Positions 54,073 to 64,000 of a DNA stretch of 64,000 nucleotides are shown here, piece after piece (the stretch's first letter is position 1; each line of letters opens with the position of its first letter). The stretch is taken from positions 62,001-126,000 of the forward strand of contig SEIO01000004.1 of the NCBI GenBank assembly GCA_004145795.1, given 5' to 3'. A model generated the notes under the pieces. It saw nothing but the letters and a program-made list of their open reading frames with translations, had not been told where the DNA came from and searched no databases. The stretch comes from Lentibacillus lipolyticus (GTDB taxonomy: Bacteria; Bacillota; Bacilli; Bacillales; Amphibacillaceae). The position numbers were made by a program, and so were the translations under genes.

Positions 54073-54348
54073 GTGGTTACGCTATCTGATTTGCAAATTA
54101 AAGAAGTTATTGTCATGAACGATGGGAAACGGCTTGGACACATATCGGATTTAGAAATTGATGCAGACAATGGAAGGATAACGGCATTGGTTATTTATGT
54201 TAAAGACAAAAAAACAGGATTGTTCGGTAAAACGGATGAACTTATTATTCCGTGGAGCCATATTGAAGTGATTGGTACGGACGTCATCCTTGTCAGAGAA
54301 GTGAAATCACCTTCCCTTTATCCGGATCAGCAGCTTATGCAGGAATAG
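54073..54348 (+). CDS. ylmC: YlmC/YmxH family PRC-barrel protein
   Basis: A 91-residue protein with a PRC-barrel fold (LSDLQIKEVIVMNDGKRLGHISDLEID near the start) of the YlmC/YmxH sporulation-associated family. The exact function is unknown. The start is a GTG at 54073 after AGGTGAG. It heads the ylm group downstream of sigG. Confidence 0.87.
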   Translation: MVTLSDLQIKEVIVMNDGKRLGHISDLEIDADNGRITALVIYVKDKKTGLFGKTDELIIPWSHIEVIGTDVILVREVKSPSLYPDQQLMQE

Positions 54349-54464
54349 CAGGAGTTCGACAGGTATGTTTCTTACGGCATCTTCGCCGGATTTTAAAATT
54401 CTGTTTATCCATTGCTGGTCAAAGTGTGGTAGAATGAAAGCAGTATAATTCGGGAGGTACATTG

Positions 54465-55274
54465 ATGACAGAACCATTCCAGCCGCAGACGGAATCTGTA
54501 CTTTCGATTAAAAAATGGGAGACGATTATCCCGGGGCTTCGGGCGGGAGTTACAACAAGAAAAGGTGGATTTAGTACACCTCCTTACGATTCATTAAACG
54601 TTGGTCTGCATGTTCCGGACAAAAAGGAAGATGTAGCCGCCAATAGACAAAAGCTGAGCAAGGTGATTGATTTTCCGCTGGAATCGTGGGTATCTGGAGA
54701 ACAGTCGCATAAAACGAATGTCCATATCGTATCGTCGGCGGACAAAGGCAAAGGAGCAAAAGCTTATGAAACGTCGCTGACCGATATCGATGGACTGATT
54801 ACAAAGGATAGCGGCGTCCTGTGCACCGCCTTTTTTGCAGACTGTGTGCCCATGTTTTTCTTGGATCCAGTGACCGGGCATACTGGTATTGCTCATGCAG
54901 GCTGGAAAGGAACGGTTCATGGCATTGCTAGAGAAATGGTGGAAACGTTCAAACAGCTTGGAACGGTCTCGAATGATTTAATGGCCGTTATTGGCCCGTG
55001 CATTTCTCGTGATGCTTATGAAGTGGATGAGCATGTGATTCGACATATACCGGATCAGTGGTTTAATAAAACGGTCACGGCAAAGGACAATGGGCGCTTT
55101 TTACTGGATTTAAAGCAATTAAATATAGAAATTCTTTTACAGCAGGGCGTTTTACGTCGTAATATAGATGTGACACATTATTGCACATTTTGTGAGGAAT
55201 CATTGTTTTTCTCCCACCGGCGGGACAACGGGAAAACAGGGAGAATGCTTGGCTTTATTGGCTTTAGGAACTGA
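54465..55274 (+). CDS. ylmD: PgeF/YlmD family polyphenol oxidase-like purine nucleoside phosphorylase
   Basis: A 269-residue protein of the YfiH/YlmD/LACC1 family. Members cleave or deaminate purine nucleosides, and PgeF proofreads peptidoglycan precursors in E. coli. The conserved zinc-binding histidines and cysteine are recognisable in SGEQSHKTNV, FADCVPMFFLD and AHAGWKGTVHGI. The ATG at 54465 follows GGGAGG; a TTG three bases earlier is in frame. It overlaps no neighbour and runs into ylmE after about 25 bases. Confidence 0.88.
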   Translation: MTEPFQPQTESVLSIKKWETIIPGLRAGVTTRKGGFSTPPYDSLNVGLHVPDKKEDVAANRQKLSKVIDFPLESWVSGEQSHKTNVHIVSSADKGKGAKAYETSLTDIDGLITKDSGVLCTAFFADCVPMFFLDPVTGHTGIAHAGWKGTVHGIAREMVETFKQLGTVSNDLMAVIGPCISRDAYEVDEHVIRHIPDQWFNKTVTAKDNGRFLLDLKQLNIEILLQQGVLRRNIDVTHYCTFCEESLFFSHRRDNGKTGRMLGFIGFRN

Positions 55275-55299
55275 TTATGATGGGGAGGGCATGGATAGA

Positions 55300-55986
55300 A
55301 TGGATGTAGCAGCTAATCTGGAAGAAATCCGTCAGAATATCAGACAAGCATGTGCAAACAGTGGCAGGGATCCGCAAGACATAACCATCATCGCTGTTAC
55401 AAAATATGTTACCACTGAGCGGGCAAAAGAAGCGATCAATGCCGGAGTAACGAATCTTGGTGAAAATCGGCTGGAAGGCTTGTTGGACAAACATGAGTAC
55501 ATACAAGATCATGCAACTTGGCACTTTATTGGAACATTGCAGTCTAGAAAAGTAAAGGATGTCATCGGTAAGGCAGACGTGATTCATTCGCTTGATCGGA
55601 AGTCGCTTGCGAAAGAAATCAATAAACGATCGTCCGGTCCGGCGGAATGTTTTGTCCAAGTAAATGTCAGTGGAGAAGACTCAAAACACGGCATAAGTCC
55701 GGATGAGACTGTTTCCTTTATCAGGGAGTTAAAACAGTATAACAATATTCGGGTGGCAGGCCTGATGACAATGGCTCCGCATATCAAGGATGAAGATCAG
55801 CTGCGAACGGTTTTCCGAAAATTAGCATCGCTTAGGGAGATGGTGCAGGCGGAACAACTTCCACATGCCCCGTGCAGTTATCTTTCCATGGGCATGAGCA
55901 ATGATTATAAGATTGCGATTGAAGAGGGAGCAACGCATATCCGTATTGGTTCGGCATTGGTTGGTTCCCAGGAGACGGGGGGATAG
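55300..55986 (+). CDS. ylmE: PLP homeostasis protein YlmE (YggS/PLPBP family)
   Basis: A 228-residue TIM-barrel protein that binds pyridoxal phosphate and keeps its level balanced. The PLP lysine is in IIAVTKYVT, and [24 protein letters not shown] and [26 protein letters not shown] follow the family pattern. The ATG at 55300 has GGGGAGGG at about 10 bases; an ATG three codons earlier is too close to it. Confidence 0.92.
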   Translation: MDVAANLEEIRQNIRQACANSGRDPQDITIIAVTKYVTTERAKEAINAGVTNLGENRLEGLLDKHEYIQDHATWHFIGTLQSRKVKDVIGKADVIHSLDRKSLAKEINKRSSGPAECFVQVNVSGEDSKHGISPDETVSFIRELKQYNNIRVAGLMTMAPHIKDEDQLRTVFRKLASLREMVQAEQLPHAPCSYLSMGMSNDYKIAIEEGATHIRIGSALVGSQETGG

Positions 55987-55988
55987 AC

Positions 55989-56432
55989 ATGAGTTTTATG
56001 AACAAACTGAAAACGTTTTTCACGATGGACGATGAGGAAATATATGCTGATGAAAAGACGGATAAGGCTATGTACGGTGATGGTACCGGCCAAAATGGTC
56101 AGCGGCATAACAGGGAAAATGTCGTAAGCCTGACAAGCATTCAGCAGCCCGCGTCGAAAGTTGTACTCTATGAACCGCGCAGCTATAATGAAGCACAGGA
56201 GATTGCCGATAATGTGGTGAATAAACGTGCGGCAGTCATTAATTTGCAGCGCATCGATCAGCAGCAGGCGAAACGGATTGTCGACTTTTTAAGCGGAACT
56301 GTCTATGCTGTAAATGGGGATATTCAAAAACTCGGGGATCAGACATTTCTATGCACGCCGGAGAATGTAGATATTTCCGGAAGCATAACCGATGTGTTAA
56401 TGGAAGAAGACGAATTTCATAAAGGATGGTAA
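55989..56432 (+). CDS. sepF: Cell division protein SepF
   Basis: A 147-residue FtsZ-binding protein that forms rings bundling FtsZ and anchors the Z ring. An N-terminal amphipathic membrane-binding helix ([12 protein letters not shown]) is followed by a variable linker and the SepF core (about residues 60-145, [38 protein letters not shown]). GGGGGGA precedes the ATG, which is 2 bases after ylmE. Confidence 0.95.
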   Translation: MSFMNKLKTFFTMDDEEIYADEKTDKAMYGDGTGQNGQRHNRENVVSLTSIQQPASKVVLYEPRSYNEAQEIADNVVNKRAAVINLQRIDQQQAKRIVDFLSGTVYAVNGDIQKLGDQTFLCTPENVDISGSITDVLMEEDEFHKGW

Positions 56433-56439
56433 GCAGACT

Positions 56440-56703
56440 ATGCAATCACTATTGGGTATATTGTATTGGGCATTGGAGCTTTATAGCTTTGCACTGATTA
56501 TTTATATTTTCATGTCCTGGTTTCCGGGAGCACGGGAATCGGCATTTGGAAGTTTTTTGACAAAAATATGTGAACCGTATCTTGAACCATTTCGGAAAAT
56601 TATACCACCACTCGGTATGATTGACTTTTCCCCGATTGTAGCCATTTTCGTTCTTTATTTTGCTAGGATGTATGGGCTGCCGGTCCTGTTCAGCTGGTTC
56701 TAG
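56440..56703 (+). CDS. ylmG: YggT family membrane protein YlmG
   Basis: An 87-residue protein with two hydrophobic helices (about residues 5-28 and 62-85) around a conserved loop, [33 protein letters not shown], typical of the YggT family. It is conserved beside division genes; function not defined. The start lies 7 bases after sepF. Confidence 0.92.
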   Translation: MQSLLGILYWALELYSFALIIYIFMSWFPGARESAFGSFLTKICEPYLEPFRKIIPPLGMIDFSPIVAIFVLYFARMYGLPVLFSWF

Positions 56704-56714
56704 GTGCTTGCGCT

Positions 56715-57491
56715 ATGGACATATACCAGCATTTCAGAAACGAAGAGCAGCCATTTATTGACAATGTCCTGTCCTGGATACGGGATGTGGAAATGACCTT
56801 TCAGCCTAAGCTGACCGATTTTTTAGACCCTAGAGAGCAACAAATTGCCGATATGCTTGTTGGGACAAGCCTTGAAGATATAAAAGTGACAAAGTTCGGC
56901 GGCAACCCATCCGCTGAACGAAAGCGGATTATGATTGCCCCCATGTATGAGCAGATAACGGAAGATTCATTTCAGCTCGCCCTTTTGCAAGGTTTTTATC
57001 ATAAAAAATTTGTTTCCCTGACTCACCGGGATGTGATGGGGGCTTTTTTATCACTTGGCATTAAACGAAAAAAGCTGGGTGATATTATTGTCGAAGATGG
57101 ACTGGTGCAAATCATTGCAGCAGACGAAATAGCCCCATACGTACTTGCAAATCTCACCTCCGTTAAGAAAGCGAGCATCCGACTTGAAAGCAAGCCGCTG
57201 TCTGAGCTGGTTGAAAGCAAAGCCTCCTGGGTTGAAACGGACCATATTGTCTCATCATTGCGGTTGGATACCACCATAAAGGCTATTTATAAATTATCCA
57301 GAAAAGACGCAGCGACTATGATTGAAAAAGGGATGGTGAAAGTAAATCACCAGGTTGCCGATGACAAAAAATTCACCCTTGAAGAAGGCGATATCCTGTC
57401 ATTACGGAGCAAGGGAAGAAGCAAACTGATCGCTATCAATGGTCGGACGAAAAAGGATAATATAAGCATAACAGCCGCTGTATTAAAATAA
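56715..57491 (+). CDS. ylmH: S4-domain RNA-binding protein YlmH
   Basis: A 258-residue protein with a C-terminal S4 domain (about residues 182-245, LRLDTTIKAIYKLSRKDAATMIEKGMVKVNH). YlmH binds ribosomes and has recently been linked to rescue of stalled large subunits in B. subtilis; the older link is to division because of its place before divIVA. AGGTG precedes the ATG at moderate spacing. Confidence 0.9.
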   Translation: MDIYQHFRNEEQPFIDNVLSWIRDVEMTFQPKLTDFLDPREQQIADMLVGTSLEDIKVTKFGGNPSAERKRIMIAPMYEQITEDSFQLALLQGFYHKKFVSLTHRDVMGAFLSLGIKRKKLGDIIVEDGLVQIIAADEIAPYVLANLTSVKKASIRLESKPLSELVESKASWVETDHIVSSLRLDTTIKAIYKLSRKDAATMIEKGMVKVNHQVADDKKFTLEEGDILSLRSKGRSKLIAINGRTKKDNISITAAVLK

Positions 57492-57603
57492 TTTAGCGAA
57501 TGATGCAGGATTTTTCGCTTCCCTGTCGAAAAGATAGAATGCAGCAATTATAGTTCTATGAATCATCATTATACACACTGACTAACTGAAGGAGGTGGCC
57601 TGT

Positions 57604-58128
57604 GTGTCATTATCACCGCTGGATATACACAACAAGGAGTTTACAAGAAGCTTTCGTGGGTACGATGAAGATGAGGTTAATGAGTTTCTTGATCAGGTCA
57701 TAAAAGATTATGAAATGACCATCCGCGAGAAAAAAGAATTGCAGGAACAGGTCGAGCAGCTGAATGAAAAACTCGGACATTTCACGAACATTGAAAACAC
57801 GCTCAATAACTCCATTTTAATCGCCCAGGAAACGGCTGAAGAATTAAAAGGGAATGCCCAAAAAGAATCGAAATTGATTATTAAAGAGGCAGAGAAAAAT
57901 GCTGATCGCATCGTTAATGAGGCGTTAAATAAATCCCGCAAAATTGAAGTGGATATCGAAGAATTAAAGAAACAGGCAAAAGTATTTCGGACTCGTTTAA
58001 AGATGCTAGTAGAAGCGCAGCTGGAAGTCATCAATGCAGATGACTGGGATGGCTTATTTGATGAAGAAGATGAAAACATGGAAGAAATGCAGGAAGATGC
58101 GTCTGAATATGCCAACAGTAATGCATAG
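57604..58128 (+). CDS. divIVA: Cell division initiation protein DivIVA
   Basis: A 174-residue coiled-coil protein that binds negatively curved membrane at poles and septa and positions MinCDJ and chromosome anchors. The N-terminal lipid-binding domain (SPLDIHNKEFTRSFRGYDEDEVNEFLD) is followed by long heptad regions and an acidic C-terminal tail. The GTG at 57604 is 8 bases after AAGGAGG; an upstream in-frame GTG overlaps the ribosome binding site. Confidence 0.94.
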   Translation: MSLSPLDIHNKEFTRSFRGYDEDEVNEFLDQVIKDYEMTIREKKELQEQVEQLNEKLGHFTNIENTLNNSILIAQETAEELKGNAQKESKLIIKEAEKNADRIVNEALNKSRKIEVDIEELKKQAKVFRTRLKMLVEAQLEVINADDWDGLFDEEDENMEEMQEDASEYANSNA

Positions 58129-58131
58129 ACC

Positions 58132-58160
58132 TTGACGTTAGTAGAAATTTTACATATAAT
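58132..58160 (+). promoter_or_regulatory. Sigma-A promoter of ileS
   Basis: TTGACG at 58132-58137, a 17-base spacer and a perfect TATAAT at 58155-58160. Confidence 0.82.
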
Positions 58161-58166
58161 TCATTA

Positions 58167-58428
58167 TCATAAGGTCTAGCGATAAATACGGATCATGATG
58201 ACGGAGACAGTATGAGTACTTTTGCTGCCCAGCGAATCAGGAATGGTGGAAGCCTGATACAGCAATATATTCAGAACATCACTCCTGAGTGTCCATTTTG
58301 AACCAGAGTAAAAATGGACGGCCTATCCACGTTACGGATATCGAGTGAATGTAAAATAGGCGAATTTTACATTTATAAGGGTGGTACCGCGAGTCTTCTC
58401 GTCCCTTTTTGGGATGAGGAGATTTTTT
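58167..58428 (+). ncRNA. T-box leader (tRNA-Ile) controlling ileS
   Basis: The T-box sequence AAGGGTGGTACCGCG is at 58377-58391. Stem I contains the distal loop GGAATGGTGGAAGCC and a specifier region GAACATCACTCC in which ATC at 58278-58280 is an isoleucine codon. The terminator CTTCTCGTCCC/GGGATGAGGAG with a T-run lies at 58395-58428. Uncharged tRNA-Ile should pair with the leader, favour the antiterminator and allow read-through into ileS. The transcript start is inferred from the promoter. Confidence 0.93.
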
Positions 58429-58464
58429 TACGTTTACTGATACATATAACAAGGAGGATAATAC

Positions 58465-61221
58465 ATGGATTATAAAGAAACATTACTGATGCCGAAGACA
58501 AAGTTCCCGATGCGCGGCAATCTACCGAACAAAGAACCAGAGCGTCAGCAGAAATGGGATGATGAACAGATTTACGAAAAAGGACTTGCGCGGACAAAAG
58601 GACGCCCGCTGTTCATTTTGCATGACGGACCGCCATATGCCAATGGCGATTTGCATATCGGGCATGCGCTTAATAAAATTTTGAAAGACTTTATCACGAG
58701 ATACAAATCTATGAGTGGCTTTCATGCGCCATATGTTCCCGGCTGGGATACACATGGTTTGCCAGTTGAAACTGCATTAACGAAAAAGAAAAAAATCGAC
58801 CGCAAAAAAATGAGCATTGCTGAGTTCAGGCAGAAATGCGCCGAGTATGCCATGGGCCAGCTAGATAATCAACGGAATCAATTCAAGAGACTCGGTGTCC
58901 GTGGTGATTGGGATAATCCGTATATCACGCTGACAAAAGACTACGAGGCCGCCCAAATCAAAGTATTCGGGGAAATGGCGAAAAAAGGCTACATTTATAA
59001 AGGCTTGAAGCCTGTGTACTGGTCCCCGTCATCAGAATCTGCACTAGCAGAGGCTGAAATCGAATACCATGATAAACGGTCCCCATCGATTTATGTGGCG
59101 TTTGACGTAACAGACGGCAAAGGGGTGTTGGATGGAAATGAGAAAATCATTATCTGGACGACAACCCCATGGACCATTCCAGCGAACCTCGGAATTGCTC
59201 TCCATCCGGAATTAGAGTATGCCGTTGTTGCTGTGAATGGTGAGAAATACGTCATCGCCCACGATTTGGTCGATACACTGACCGAAGAGCTGGAATGGGA
59301 GAACCCTGAAGTGATCAAGACATTTAAAGGAGAGGAAGCAGACCGCGTTGTTGCCAAACATCCGTTTTACAACCGTGATTCATTGATTATGCTTGGCAGT
59401 CATGTGACAACAGATGCTGGTACTGGCTGTGTTCACACAGCACCGGGTCACGGAGAAGACGACTTCTATATGTCTAGAACATACGGCATCGAACCATTCT
59501 CTCCAGTTGATGGAAAAGGATATTTTACACAGGAAGCACCAGGATTTGAGGGGATGTTCTATGACCAAGCCAATAAAGTCATTACGGAAAAACTGGATGA
59601 GGAAGGGGCACTTTTAAAGCTTTCATTCATTACCCATTCCTATCCGCATGACTGGCGTACGAAAAAGCCGACCATTTTCCGTGCAACATCTCAATGGTTT
59701 GCGTCCATCAAAGATTTTCGTCAGGACATTCTTGATGAAATCAATCGAATCAATTGGTATCCGGCATGGGGAGAGACGCGTCTGTACAATATGGTTCGTG
59801 ACCGTGAAGATTGGTGTATTTCCCGGCAGCGGACATGGGGGGTTCCAATACCAGTGTTTTACGGGGAAGATGGAACACCAATCATTAATGATGAAACCAT
59901 TGCTCACGTATCGAACTTGTTTGCGGAGTACGGGTCAAACGTTTGGTTTGAATGGGACGCACATGATTTGCTTCCGGAAGGTTTTACATCCGAGCATAGT
60001 CCGAATGGCACATTTACGAAAGAAACCGATATTATGGATGTTTGGTTTGACTCAGGCTCATCCCACGAAGCCGTATTGACACACCGTGAAGATCATAAAC
60101 GTCCGGCTGATGTCTACCTTGAAGGAAGTGACCAATATCGTGGCTGGTTTAACTCATCCATTTCCACAGCGGTTGCGGTCACCGGTAAGGCGCCGTTCGA
60201 AACCATTATTAGCCATGGATTCACCCTTGATGGCAACGGTCGAAAAATGAGTAAATCACTCGGCAATGTCATGGATCCATTAAAGATTCAAAAACAGCTG
60301 GGATCGGATATTTTACGTTTGTGGGTATCTTCCGTTGACTACCAGGCGGATGTAAGAATTTCTCAGGAAATCTTGAAACAAATCTCAGAAGGCTACCGGA
60401 AAATCCGGAATACCGTGCGATTCATGCTCGGAAACCTAGCTGACTTTGACCCGGCTGAAGATGCTATTCCGGAAGCAGAAATGGCTGAAGCTGACCGGTA
60501 TATGCTGCATCGGCTGCAACAAATGCTGAAGAATGTCAGAAACAGCTATGAGGTTTACGAATACGCACCAATTTATTCGGAAATCCATAACTTCTGTACA
60601 ATTGACTTAAGTTCGTTCTATCTTGATTTTGCCAAAGATATTTTATATATCGAAGCAGCGGATAACCACCGCCGCCGCAGCATTCAGACAGCATACTATG
60701 AAATAGTTACAACGCTTGTTAAATTGTTGACACCGATTATTCCGCATACGGCAGATGAAATATGGGAATATATTCCTGGTGTGGAAGAAGAAAGTGTTCA
60801 ACTAACGGATATACCAGAACCAAGAGAAATCACTGGTTTTGACCAACTATATACGAAATGGGAACACTTTATGCAGGTACGGGATGATGTACTGAAGGCA
60901 TTGGAAGAAGCCAGAGAAGCTAAAGTCATCGGAAAATCACTGGAAGCCAAAATTACGGTTGTTCCGAAAGATGACAAAACGAAAGAAGTGCTTGAGGGTA
61001 TTTCCAATGTGAACCAATTACTCATCGTTTCCGAGGCTAACGTGACAGACGAGGCACCTGAAGCAAACGAATATCAATACGTGAATGTCCTAGTTGAAAA
61101 GCATCCAGGTGAAAAGTGTGCCCGCTGTTGGACAGCTTCCGAAACAGTTGGCCAAGATCAGGAACATCCGGATTTATGTACACGGTGTGCGGATGTTGTC
61201 AAAGAGCATTACAGTGCGTAA
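58465..61221 (+). CDS. ileS: Isoleucyl-tRNA synthetase
   Basis: A 918-residue class Ia synthetase. HIGH is at residues 64-67 and KMSKS at 594-598, with the CP1 editing domain between. The C-terminal zinc-binding cysteines are in CARCWT and CTRC. The length matches the Bacillus-type enzyme. AAGGAGG precedes the ATG. It follows divIVA as in B. subtilis. Confidence 0.97.
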   Translation: MDYKETLLMPKTKFPMRGNLPNKEPERQQKWDDEQIYEKGLARTKGRPLFILHDGPPYANGDLHIGHALNKILKDFITRYKSMSGFHAPYVPGWDTHGLPVETALTKKKKIDRKKMSIAEFRQKCAEYAMGQLDNQRNQFKRLGVRGDWDNPYITLTKDYEAAQIKVFGEMAKKGYIYKGLKPVYWSPSSESALAEAEIEYHDKRSPSIYVAFDVTDGKGVLDGNEKIIIWTTTPWTIPANLGIALHPELEYAVVAVNGEKYVIAHDLVDTLTEELEWENPEVIKTFKGEEADRVVAKHPFYNRDSLIMLGSHVTTDAGTGCVHTAPGHGEDDFYMSRTYGIEPFSPVDGKGYFTQEAPGFEGMFYDQANKVITEKLDEEGALLKLSFITHSYPHDWRTKKPTIFRATSQWFASIKDFRQDILDEINRINWYPAWGETRLYNMVRDREDWCISRQRTWGVPIPVFYGEDGTPIINDETIAHVSNLFAEYGSNVWFEWDAHDLLPEGFTSEHSPNGTFTKETDIMDVWFDSGSSHEAVLTHREDHKRPADVYLEGSDQYRGWFNSSISTAVAVTGKAPFETIISHGFTLDGNGRKMSKSLGNVMDPLKIQKQLGSDILRLWVSSVDYQADVRISQEILKQISEGYRKIRNTVRFMLGNLADFDPAEDAIPEAEMAEADRYMLHRLQQMLKNVRNSYEVYEYAPIYSEIHNFCTIDLSSFYLDFAKDILYIEAADNHRRRSIQTAYYEIVTTLVKLLTPIIPHTADEIWEYIPGVEEESVQLTDIPEPREITGFDQLYTKWEHFMQVRDDVLKALEEAREAKVIGKSLEAKITVVPKDDKTKEVLEGISNVNQLLIVSEANVTDEAPEANEYQYVNVLVEKHPGEKCARCWTASETVGQDQEHPDLCTRCADVVKEHYSA

Positions 61222-61259
61222 ACCATAATACGGTTAGTAAAATAGGATACAGACTAAAA

Positions 61260-61292
61260 TAGGAATGCTGCTTTGTGGCATTCCTATTTTTT
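61260..61292 (+). terminator. ileS terminator
   Basis: Stem TAGGAATGC/GCATTCCTA followed by a T-run. Confidence 0.9.
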
Positions 61293-61367
61293 GTACAGCA
61301 GTTAATTGTGGTAAACTAATAAAGTACCTTTAAAATAGTAAAGGATAAGAATGGTGGAGGAACAGGA

Positions 61368-61868
61368 ATGTATATTTATTACATATTGGCATTGGTTGTG
61401 ATTACAATTGATCAGCTTACCAAATGGATCGTTGTACAAACGATGGCAATTGGCGAGCAAATAACACTTATAGAGGATTTTTTCTATCTGACGTCACATC
61501 GTAATAGTGGGGCGGCTTGGGGAATTCTGCAGGGGCAAATGGCCTTTTTTTACATTATTACGGTTATTGTCATCATCGGAATTATTTACTATATGCAGAA
61601 ATACGCTACGGAAAGCAAGTTGCTGGCGGTTGCTTTAAGCTTGATTCTTGGCGGTGCAATTGGGAATTTCATTGACCGGCTATTCCGGAAAGAAGTCGTT
61701 GATTTCTTTGACTTCATCATTTTCGGGTATGACTATCCTATTTTTAATATTGCAGACGCAGCCCTGGTCGTCGGTGTGATGCTTGTGATCGTAACAACTA
61801 TTCTAGATGAACGAAAGGAAAAACGACAAAATGACAAATCAGCACAAAGTAACGGAAATAGAGCATAA
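61368..61868 (+). CDS. lspA: Lipoprotein signal peptidase (signal peptidase II)
   Basis: A 166-residue membrane aspartic protease with four helices that cleaves lipoprotein signal peptides after diacylglyceryl modification. The catalytic aspartates lie in GNFIDRL and FNIADAALV, and the early ITIDQLTKW is conserved. The C-terminus is a charged tail overlapping the next gene. GGAGGAAC precedes the ATG. Confidence 0.95.
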   Translation: MYIYYILALVVITIDQLTKWIVVQTMAIGEQITLIEDFFYLTSHRNSGAAWGILQGQMAFFYIITVIVIIGIIYYMQKYATESKLLAVALSLILGGAIGNFIDRLFRKEVVDFFDFIIFGYDYPIFNIADAALVVGVMLVIVTTILDERKEKRQNDKSAQSNGNRA

Positions 61869-62739
61869 TACTCGGATTGATAAACTGCTGTCCGATCTGC
61901 TGCCAGATACATCCCGTTCGCAAGTGCAGTCATGGATAACAGACGGCCATGTCCTTGTAGGTGGGAAGCAAGTAAAAAGCAATTATAAATGCCAGGCGGG
62001 TGATACTATTGAATGGGATGAGCCATCGGAAGAACCGTTGAAAATCGAACCGGAAAACATCCCGCTCTCCATTGTTTATGAAGACGAAGATCTCTTGGTC
62101 GTTAACAAGCCTAAAGGGATGGTGGTCCATCCGTCGGCAGGGCATCAAGACGGAACACTGGTCAATGCATTGCTCTACCACTGTGATAGCCTGTCGCAGC
62201 TGAATGGAGTGGAACGGCCTGGCATTGTCCACCGCATCGATAAAGATACAAGCGGCCTGCTGGTTGTTGCTAAAACGGATGAAGCTCACAGCAGTCTTTC
62301 TGAACAGCTTTCCGCAAAAGATATGGATCGCCGGTATGAGGCAATTGTGCATGGGGTGATTGAACACGAAACCGGTGTCATTGACGCACCGATTGGCAGA
62401 GATCCTAACGACCGGAAAAGAATGGGGGTCGTTGATAATGGAAAGGATGCTGTCACCCATTTTCGCGTGCTGCAGCGATACACCGATTTTACCCATGTTG
62501 TCTGTCAGCTGGAGACAGGCCGAACCCATCAAATACGGGTTCATATGAAGTACATCGGCTTTCCAATTGTTGGTGATCCGAAGTATGGCCAGCGTAAAAC
62601 AATGGCGATTGGTGGCCAGGCATTGCATGCGAAATCATTGGTATTGAAGCACCCAAAAACTGAGGAGCATCTGCAGTTTGAAGTGGATCCGCCGTCGTAT
62701 TTCCAGGAACTGTTAGATCAATTGGGGAAAAGGGATTGA
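61831..62739 (+). CDS. ylyB: RluD-family rRNA pseudouridine synthase (YlyB)
   Basis: A 302-residue enzyme with an N-terminal S4 domain (about residues 12-70) and an RluA/RluD-type pseudouridine synthase domain; the catalytic aspartate is in [15 protein letters not shown]. Members modify 23S rRNA. The ATG at 61831 overlaps the lspA end by 38 bases and has AAAGGA upstream; the frame extends 8 codons earlier. The pyr promoter's -35 overlaps its stop. Confidence 0.92.
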   Translation: MTNQHKVTEIEHNTRIDKLLSDLLPDTSRSQVQSWITDGHVLVGGKQVKSNYKCQAGDTIEWDEPSEEPLKIEPENIPLSIVYEDEDLLVVNKPKGMVVHPSAGHQDGTLVNALLYHCDSLSQLNGVERPGIVHRIDKDTSGLLVVAKTDEAHSSLSEQLSAKDMDRRYEAIVHGVIEHETGVIDAPIGRDPNDRKRMGVVDNGKDAVTHFRVLQRYTDFTHVVCQLETGRTHQIRVHMKYIGFPIVGDPKYGQRKTMAIGGQALHAKSLVLKHPKTEEHLQFEVDPPSYFQELLDQLGKRD

Positions 62740-62764
62740 CAATCCCTCAATGGTCTGTAATAAT
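62736..62764 (+). promoter_or_regulatory. Promoter of the pyr operon
   Basis: A perfect TTGACA at 62736-62741 overlaps the ylyB stop. After 17 bases comes AATAAT at 62759-62764, preceded by TGT, an extended -10. Confidence 0.7.
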
Positions 62765-62794
62765 AAGTGTAATTAAATATGGAACCTTTAATAT

Positions 62795-62888
62795 AGTCCA
62801 GTGAGGCTAAAAAGGTGGCGGCATAATGTACATGGAATTTCTGTGTCCAAATCCCTTTTTTCCTCATTGGAGAAAAGGGATTTTTTAT
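62795..62888 (+). ncRNA. PyrR-controlled attenuator before pyrR
   Basis: AGTCCAGTGAGGCT at 62795-62808 matches the PyrR RNA-binding loop. The terminator AAATCCCTTTT/AAAAGGGATTT with a T-run ends at about 62888. UMP-bound PyrR should stabilise the anti-antiterminator and stop transcription when pyrimidines are plentiful. Confidence 0.9.
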
Positions 62889-62912
62889 AGACAAGAAAAT
62901 GATACGGCTTAA

Positions 62913-63473
<561 letters not shown>

Positions 63474-63492
63474 ATAAAAAGACCTTTAAATA

Positions 63493-63592
63493 AATCCAGT
63501 GAGATTTATAAGGTCGCTTACAGGAAACGTGTATCAATCTTTGATGGACACGTGTACCTCTTTGCGGCCTTACGCAAAGAGGTTTTTTTATG
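63493..63592 (+). ncRNA. PyrR-controlled attenuator before pyrP
   Basis: AATCCAGTGAGATT at 63493-63506 is a PyrR-binding loop flanked by GACCTT/AAGGTC. The terminator ACCTCTTTGCG/CGCAAAGAGGT with a T-run ends near 63590. An ACGTGT/ACACGT hairpin between them is part of the alternative fold. This copies the pyrR-pyrP arrangement of B. subtilis. Confidence 0.88.
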
Positions 63593-63627
63593 TCTCAATT
63601 TAACTGAGAAAATGGGAGGAGATCGTT

Positions 63628-64000
63628 ATGAATAAACAGGAAATGGTCATGGATGTACAGGAAGCACCGAAACTGCAGAAATGGATTATGTTGAGCTTGC
63701 AGCACTTGTTCGCTATGTTCGGCTCAACCATATTAGTCCCATTTCTGACAGGGCTGTCACCGGCAGTAGCATTAGTATCCAGCGGTTTTGGGACACTGGC
63801 TTATCTCATCATTACACAAGGAAAAATACCTGCATATTTAGGGTCCAGCTTTGCCTTTATCGCACCAATCATAGGTGCAACTGCAGCAAGCGGTCCAACC
63901 GGGGCAATGGTCGGCACCTTTCTGGCAGGTTTAGTATACGGTGGGGTTGCCCTGTTGATTGGGGCACTGGGGCTTAACTGGCTCATGCGGATCCTGCCGC
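63628..64000 (+). CDS. pyrP: Uracil permease, N-terminal part
   Basis: The first 124 codons of a nucleobase:cation symporter-2 family permease, cut by the window end. The start ATG at 63628 follows GGGAGGAG. The visible part has LQHLFAMFGSTILVPFLTGL (first helix), a second helix pair and the GSSFAFIAPI segment typical of uracil permeases. It imports uracil by proton symport and is expected to be repressed through the upstream PyrR attenuator. Confidence 0.93.
   Translation, partial: MNKQEMVMDVQEAPKLQKWIMLSLQHLFAMFGSTILVPFLTGLSPAVALVSSGFGTLAYLIITQGKIPAYLGSSFAFIAPIIGATAASGPTGAMVGTFLAGLVYGGVALLIGALGLNWLMRILP

Noticed and set aside
58167-58428. Possible tRNA gene before ileS
   Set aside because: The structured region has the T-box motif, specifier loop and terminator of a leader RNA, not a tRNA cloverleaf.

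Overview
The window is chromosomal core DNA from a spore-forming, low-to-moderate-GC Gram-positive rod of the Bacillaceae. Gene content and order closely follow the Bacillus subtilis yla-cta-ylb-dcw-ylm-pyr segment. The moderate GC content and short interspersed repeats would suit a halophilic genus such as Virgibacillus, Lentibacillus or Oceanobacillus, but the genus is an inference. No tRNA, rRNA, CRISPR array, prophage or intact transposase gene was seen.

Layout. 0-4.4 kb: suhB and the yla group (ylaF, ylaH, ylaI, a ylaJ-type lipoprotein, a ylaL-like gene, ylaN). 4.5-9.1 kb: ftsW overlapping pycA. 9.2-17.2 kb: the heme A / caa3 oxidase locus, with ctaA divergent from ctaBCDEF, then ctaG and a DUF420 gene. 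17.2-18.8 kb: an AI-2E/YtvI-type permease and a YugN-like gene. 18.9-31.4 kb: the ylb group (ylbB-ylbG, rsmD, coaD, ylbJ, ylbL, tmcAL/ylbM, ylbN-rpmF, an enoyl-CoA hydratase relative, rsfA, ylbP, a DUF3397 gene). 31.5-50.4 kb: bshC and the division and cell-wall cluster mraZ-rsmH-ftsL-pbpB-spoVD-murE-murF-mraY-murD-spoVE-divIB-ftsA-ftsZ. murF sits inside the cluster, and murG and murB are absent from between spoVE and divIB. 50.7-53.4 kb: spoIIGA-sigE-sigG. 54-58.1 kb: ylmCDE-sepF-ylmGH-divIVA. 58.1-64 kb: ileS behind a T-box leader, lspA, rluD-type ylyB, then pyrR and the start of pyrP, each behind a PyrR attenuator.

How it works together. The window links respiration and anaplerosis (cta, pycA), septal peptidoglycan synthesis and Z-ring assembly (mraZ to ftsZ, sepF, divIVA), and the switch into sporulation (spoVD, spoVE, spoIIGA, sigE, sigG, ylbJ, rsfA). 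Several controls are readable in the DNA: phased TGGNN repeats before mraZ, a full match to the sigma-H consensus before ftsA, a hairpin that pairs the sigG Shine-Dalgarno, an AUC-specifier T-box before ileS, and two PyrR sites with terminators.

The least explained material is intergenic. Two roughly 0.4-kb elements (22.3 and 53.5 kb) have near-identical terminal inverted repeats, TATATAATGC..., and no ORF. Each contains two oppositely oriented copies of a structured repeat. In that repeat a fixed framework surrounds stem segments whose sequence differs from copy to copy while remaining self-complementary, at two separate stems. A truncated fifth copy lies at 39.8 kb inside another inverted-repeat element. 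Two further repeat families occur at 15.5/46.7 kb and 2.2/33.2 kb.
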